A stretch of 8,098 bases of DNA from an uncultured Clostridia bacterium (lineage in GTDB: Bacteria; Bacillota; Clostridia; Oscillospirales; Butyricicoccaceae), in NCBI GenBank assembly GCA_945486175.1, contig CALYTA010000033.1, positions 1 through 8,098 on the forward strand. The letters are read 5' to 3'. The position numbers and the translations under genes were made by a program. The first letter of the stretch is position 1; each line of letters begins with the position of its first letter. This document shows, piece by piece, positions 4,908-8,098 of the stretch. The notes below the pieces were generated by a model. It was not told the DNA's origin, searched no databases, and saw only the letters and a list, made by a program, of their open reading frames with translations.

Positions 4908-5426
4908 ATGAAACGATATGGAAAAACCATAGGGGCACTGCTGCTGTCCCTGCTCCTGCTGATGTGCGGCTGTACAGCCAGTGTGGAGAACATAGACACC
5001 GGCTCCGCCGATGTCGGACAGACCATCGAGGTGGACGGTGCAGAGGCTGAGGGCACCGCGCCGGAGGAAACCGCACTGGATGAGGACGGCACATATACCT
5101 CTAAGGAAGAGGTTGCGGCATATCTGAATACATACGGCCATTTGCCGGATAACTTTATCACCAAGAAGGAAGCGCAGGCACTCGGCTGGGACAGCAAAGA
5201 GGGCAATCTCGGAGAGGTCGCGCCCGGCAAGAGCATCGGCGGCGATTATTTTGGAAACTATGAGGGCAGGCTGCCGGATGCGGACGGACGGGAATACCAT
5301 GAGTGCGACATCGACAGCACCGGCAGCTACCGCGGCGCCAAACGCCTTGTGTATTCCAACGACGGATTGATTTATTATACCGAAGACCATTATGAGACCT
5401 TTGAACTGATGTACGGGGAGGAATAG
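4908..5426 (+). CDS. Barnase-type ribonuclease, lipoprotein form (172 aa)
   Basis: A microbial guanyl-specific ribonuclease of the barnase family. The N-terminus has K/R residues, an L-rich stretch (8-19) and MCGC, so cleavage before Cys22 and lipid anchoring are likely. Next comes an acidic linker (about 26-61). The barnase domain (about 64-172) shows YLNTYGHLPDNFITKKEAQALGW, GNL.EVAPGKSIGGDYFGN and DHYETF. All barnase active-site residues are kept by alignment from memory: Lys86 (K27), Glu132 (E73), Arg142 (R83), Arg146 (R87) and His161 (H102). It should therefore cut RNA outside the membrane. The start at 4908 has AAAGGAG five bases upstream; the in-frame ATG at 4845 lies inside the thioredoxin terminator. 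The barstar gene follows two bases after the stop. Barnase is usually freely secreted, so lipid anchoring differs from the Bacillus prototype. No promoter is obvious in the 43 bases after the terminator. Confidence 0.93.
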   Translation: MKRYGKTIGALLLSLLLLMCGCTASVENIDTGSADVGQTIEVDGAEAEGTAPEETALDEDGTYTSKEEVAAYLNTYGHLPDNFITKKEAQALGWDSKEGNLGEVAPGKSIGGDYFGNYEGRLPDADGREYHECDIDSTGSYRGAKRLVYSNDGLIYYTEDHYETFELMYGEE

Positions 5427-5428
5427 TT

Positions 5429-5683
5429 GTGAATGTCGTGCTGGATGCCCGTCGCATGGGACGGGATACAGTGTACCCCTACCTGAAGGAGATGCTTGCG
5501 CTGCCGGACTACTTCGGCAGAAATCTCGATGCGCTGTATGACTGCCTGACCGAACTGGGAGCCACCGAAATCCTGCTGACACATGTGCCGGAGGCCGCAG
5601 ACGGCTTTGACCGCGTGTACCGCGTGATGTGTGCGGCGGAACGCGGAAACCCCGCGCTGCAAATCAAAACAGAAGAAGCATAA
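5429..5683 (+). CDS. Barstar-family ribonuclease inhibitor (84 aa)
   Basis: It starts at GTG 5429, two bases after the ribonuclease stop, with GGGGAGG (5415-5421) inside the preceding gene, so translation is probably coupled. The core LPDYFGRNLDALYDCLTEL matches barstar LPEYYGENLDALWDCL. Asp34 and Asp38 correspond to barstar D35 and D39, which plug the barnase active site, Cys39 is kept and Tyr37 replaces Trp38. Asp61 may stand in for E76. It has no signal peptide and stays in the cytosol, where it would block nuclease that has not yet been exported. At 84 residues it is close to barstar (about 90). Confidence 0.95.
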   Translation: MNVVLDARRMGRDTVYPYLKEMLALPDYFGRNLDALYDCLTELGATEILLTHVPEAADGFDRVYRVMCAAERGNPALQIKTEEA

Positions 5684-5698
5684 GTGCATACAGACAGG

Positions 5699-5731
5699 CG
5701 CCTGCGATTGGATGGAATTGCAGGCGTTTTT
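5699..5731 (+). terminator. Rho-independent terminator of the ribonuclease-inhibitor operon
   Basis: An 11-bp stem with one G-U pair (5699-5709 with 5716-5726) closes the loop GGATGG, followed by five T. It lies 15 bases past the barstar stop. Confidence 0.92.
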
Positions 5732-5815
5732 GCTTTCTGATATCAGATTTCGGCGTTAAGCGCATGGGAAAACGGCGGATTGGGGAGAATTTCGGCACAA
5801 TTTCAAAAAAACACG

Positions 5816-5846
5816 CTTACATTGGGCGGCGAAAAGGTGTTACAAT
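5816..5846 (+). promoter_or_regulatory. Promoter of the CarD-family gene
   Basis: The extended -10 TGTTACAAT (TG at 5838-5839, TACAAT at 5841-5846) has a -35-like CTTACA at 5816-5821 with a long 19-base spacer. The leader would be about 75 bases. Confidence 0.55.
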
Positions 5847-5929
5847 ATATATAACAGCAGGATGTACAATGAGGCAAATATACGCATTTGCCGGACAGAA
5901 CGGAAATCCGGCGGAGGAGGAATTCAGAT

Positions 5930-6451
5930 ATGTATCAGGCGGGAGATTTGATTATGTACGGGAGCACAGGTGTCTGCCGTGTGGAGAGCGTCGGAAAGCT
6001 CGACGGAAATCCAAAGGACAACACGCAGTACTATAAGCTCGCCCCGGTTTTTGATACGGAGACCATTTATACACCCGTCGATACCAGGGCATTTATGCGC
6101 CCGGTCATGACCAGAGAACAGGCAGAGGAGCTGATTGCACGCATCCCGGATATCCCGGACGATGTATGCGGCGGCTGTGACATCAAGATGCTGAGCGAGC
6201 GTTACCGCGCCTGCCTGAATACGCATGAAAACGACGATTTGATCCGGCTCATCAAGAGCGTCTACCTGAAAAACGAGCGCTCCATCAAGGCGGGACGTCA
6301 TATGGGACAGATCGACCAGCAGTATATGAAACGTGCGGAAAAGCTGCTGTACGGTGAGCTTGCCGTGGCGCTCGATATGGAATTTGACCAGATTCAGCCC
6401 TATATCAAAAAACGCATGGGGCATACCAGAAAGAAAACCGCTGAGTCATAA
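5930..6451 (+). CDS. CarD/CdnL-family RNA polymerase-binding regulator (173 aa)
   Basis: The N-terminal half (about 1-65) has the RNA polymerase-interacting Tudor-like fold of the CarD/CdnL/TRCF family: MYQAGDLIMYGSTGVCRVESV, then QYYKLAPVF, IYTPVDT and MRPVMT. The C-terminal half is helical (SERYRACLNTHENDDLIRLIKSVYL, then YMKRAEKLLYGELAVALDM), as in CdnL where it contacts promoter DNA. In mycobacteria and myxobacteria such proteins bind the beta subunit and stabilise open complexes at stable-RNA and other promoters; Firmicutes versions are less studied. Length is normal. ATG 5930 was chosen for the strong GGAGGAGG nine bases upstream, against the longer frame from 5888. The basic tail HTRKKTAES is probably disordered. 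It is flanked by its own promoter and a distant terminator. Confidence 0.92.
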   Translation: MYQAGDLIMYGSTGVCRVESVGKLDGNPKDNTQYYKLAPVFDTETIYTPVDTRAFMRPVMTREQAEELIARIPDIPDDVCGGCDIKMLSERYRACLNTHENDDLIRLIKSVYLKNERSIKAGRHMGQIDQQYMKRAEKLLYGELAVALDMEFDQIQPYIKKRMGHTRKKTAES

Positions 6452-6565
6452 TGCATCTGACCCAATCTGCGGTATGCAGGCGGTTTTCGATTGCATCACA
6501 GGAAAAATATCGGCACGACGGTGCAGCTTGCGTTTCCGCAGTTGTCGCCGCCGAAAGACTGACCG

Positions 6566-6598
6566 CGCCGTGGGGCAAATGCCCTGCGGCGTTTTTTT
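6566..6598 (+). terminator. Rho-independent terminator downstream of the CarD-family gene
   Basis: An 11-bp GC-rich stem with two G-U pairs (6566-6576 with 6581-6591) closes loop AAAT and is followed by seven T (6592-6598). It lies 115 bases past the stop. The bases between hold only a weak CTGC/GCAG hairpin near 6469-6480 and no gene that I can support. Confidence 0.9.
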
Positions 6599-6610
6599 GT
6601 GTGTTCGGAG

Positions 6611-6640
6611 TTGCAACGGCAGGGAGTGGTTTAGTATAAT
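6611..6640 (+). promoter_or_regulatory. Sigma-A promoter of the SLH protein gene
   Basis: TTGCAA (6611-6616), 18 bases, then a perfect TATAAT (6635-6640). The start near 6647 gives a leader of about 38 bases carrying AGGGAGGG at 6671-6678. Confidence 0.75.
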
Positions 6641-6684
6641 CAAAACAGCATTGGTTCGCAAAACAAAACCAGGGAGGGAAAAAC

Positions 6685-8098
6685 ATGAAATGGAAAAAGA
6701 GAGTGCTGAGTCTGCTTCTGGCGGCATGCCTCGCTGTGGGTATGCTTCCGGTGACGGCATTTGCGGAAAACGAGCCGCAGATGCAGGCGCAACAGCAGGA
6801 AAATCAGCAAAACGCAGCGATGCCATTCACTGATGTGAAGGAATCGGACTGGTTTTATCCATACGTCCAGTACGTGTATGAAAACGGCCTGATGAACGGC
6901 ATGTCGGACACGGAGTTTGGCCCGCAGGAGAAGGTCAACCGCGCAATGGTCGTACAGATTCTGTATGCACAGGCAGGAAAGCCAGAGGTTTCCGGCGGCG
7001 TGCCGTTTTCCGATGTCAGTGAGAAGGACTGGTTCTGCCAGGCGGTCATCTGGGCGAAATCGGTCGGCGTCACGGCGGGTGACGGCGGGAAGTTCAACCC
7101 GTACCAGAGCATTACGCGCGAGCAGTTCGCGCTGATGCTGTATGCCTACATCGGCAAGCCGGAGGTCAGCGGCGAGCTGACCGGTTTTGCGGACGCGGGC
7201 AGCGTATCCGACTGGGCAAAGACCGGCATGACATGGGCGTGCCAGAACAAGCTGTTCTCCGGCGAGAACCGCAATGGCGCGATGTATCTGAATCCATTGG
7301 GAAAGACAACGCGCGCGCAGGCGGCGACCATTCTCAAGGCGTTCTGTGAGAATGTGGTCAATGCGGCGGCGAAGGTGTATTCGATTACCGACCTGACAGT
7401 GGAAGGAAAGGCTGTGACGGTTGAAGTCACGGCATCGCAGGCCTGCACGGTCCAGGTGGATTTTCTGAACGAGAACACCGAGCAGGAGCTGAATGTCACC
7501 GCAACAGCGGCAGTTCCGGCGGGAACGGAGATGGAAACGGTCACCGCGACCGCGACCGGCATGCTGCCGACCCATTTTCTTGCAGTTGTCCGCCTGCTGG
7601 ATGCGGACGGAAATCAACTGTGCAATCAATACCAATGCATCAAGTACACGACAAATTACGAAACATTTGAAGCCCAGACTGTCGATGATTTTGCGGACGA
7701 AACGGTCATCAACTTTGACGACGACAAGACAGACAACTTCGGTGTTCTGGCGGACAGTGTCAGGGAGCCAACCGTGGCGTCCGGCAAAAATATCATTGCG
7801 GAAAACGAAGACGGTACCTATACGGTCAAAAATATTGACGCGAGTGTCGAATCGCTCCAGCCGGGCGATGAAGCGCTGTTCTATGACGCTGACGGTGAGC
7901 CGGTGCTGGTTTCCATTGCCGCAATCGAAATTTCCGGCACGGCAGCGACCATCACCCGTGACAAAGACGCAACCCTTGAGGACTTCTATCAGGTGCTCAA
8001 GGTGGACATGTCGGTTGCTGCCGAGCCGGATGACATCGACATGAGCGAAGCGGATGAGGGCATTGCGCTACTGAATCAGGCAAACAGTCAGGAATCCG
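6685..8098 (+). CDS. Secreted S-layer-homology (SLH) domain protein, 3' end beyond window
   Basis: The frame stays open from ATG 6685 to the window edge (471 codons seen), with AGGGAGGG six bases upstream. Residues 1-27 are a clear signal peptide (MKWKKR, hydrophobic core, cleavage after TAFA). A short Q/N-rich spacer (31-43) follows. Three SLH repeats come next at about 47-98, 107-157 and 168-222, with the usual PF.DV....WF...V openings and NRAM, TREQ and TRAQ motifs. SLH triplets hold proteins to pyruvylated cell-wall polysaccharide. From about 230 on the protein has beta-strand-rich, acidic, Thr/Val/Ala-rich sequence, with an Ig-like region (about 230-310) and later segments such as ENEDGTYTVKNIDASVESLQPGDEALFY that look like repeating adhesin or filament units. 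I cannot assign these to a named family. It is probably a large surface protein. Placing SLH repeats at the N-terminus is common in this group. Confidence 0.93.
   Translation, partial: MKWKKRVLSLLLAACLAVGMLPVTAFAENEPQMQAQQQENQQNAAMPFTDVKESDWFYPYVQYVYENGLMNGMSDTEFGPQEKVNRAMVVQILYAQAGKPEVSGGVPFSDVSEKDWFCQAVIWAKSVGVTAGDGGKFNPYQSITREQFALMLYAYIGKPEVSGELTGFADAGSVSDWAKTGMTWACQNKLFSGENRNGAMYLNPLGKTTRAQAATILKAFCENVVNAAAKVYSITDLTVEGKAVTVEVTASQACTVQVDFLNENTEQELNVTATAAVPAGTEMETVTATATGMLPTHFLAVVRLLDADGNQLCNQYQCIKYTTNYETFEAQTVDDFADETVINFDDDKTDNFGVLADSVREPTVASGKNIIAENEDGTYTVKNIDASVESLQPGDEALFYDADGEPVLVSIAAIEISGTAATITRDKDATLEDFYQVLKVDMSVAAEPDDIDMSEADEGIALLNQANSQES

Noticed and set aside
4740..5582. Long minus-strand ORFs opposite the barnase-barstar genes
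   Set aside because: Shadows: the plus strand carries unmistakable barnase and barstar motifs.
5736..5747. Perfect 12-base palindrome TCTGATATCAGA, with TGATATCAGAT also near 3488
   Set aside because: A shared 11-base word is expected by chance in a window this size, and the two contexts differ.
5869..6036. 55-codon ORF with GCAGGA upstream, overlapping the CarD-family start in another frame
   Set aside because: Could be a leader ORF, but it has no recognisable content and the strong GGAGGAGG belongs to the CarD-family start.

Overview
The window looks like chromosome from a Gram-positive, spore-forming member of the Clostridia, probably a gut Oscillospiraceae/Butyricicoccaceae-type organism. 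This is inferred from strong AGGAGG-type ribosome sites, sigma-A promoters, T-tailed hairpin terminators, a Mini-RNase III, an SLH surface protein, a CarD-family protein and a sigma-G-like forespore promoter. I see no mobile element, tRNA, rRNA or CRISPR array.

Left part (1-2600). A plus-strand gene encodes a 75-residue protein resembling only the N-terminal helical domain of NuoE/HndA-type subunits, and it is closed by a hairpin terminator. A gap with a second, minus-strand terminator follows. Two minus-strand genes come next: a compact vWA-domain protein with an intact MIDAS, and a macrodomain fused to an HTH-like helical domain. The two resemble parts of the vWA/macro stress modules described around Ter-type systems, but no kinase, phosphatase or TerD gene is visible here.

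Middle part (2600-4815). yebC (minus) and mrnC (minus) flank a tiny plus-strand gene for a 52-residue protein made almost entirely of Gln and Asn. That gene is preceded by an exact match to the sigma-G promoter consensus (GTATA, 18 bases, CATACTA) and followed by a strong terminator. It is the best candidate for something undescribed: a forespore-expressed, Q/N-only small protein, perhaps filling the role of a gamma-type SASP. mrnC and a thioredoxin gene are transcribed away from each other from promoters that face each other and appear to start at nearly the same base.

Right part (4815-8098). A barnase-type ribonuclease made as a lipoprotein is followed two bases later by its barstar-type inhibitor. 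Next come a CarD/CdnL-family RNA polymerase-binding regulator and the start of a large secreted SLH-domain protein that runs off the window. Most of these units have their own promoter and terminator, so apart from the barnase-barstar pair they behave as monocistronic housekeeping or accessory genes.
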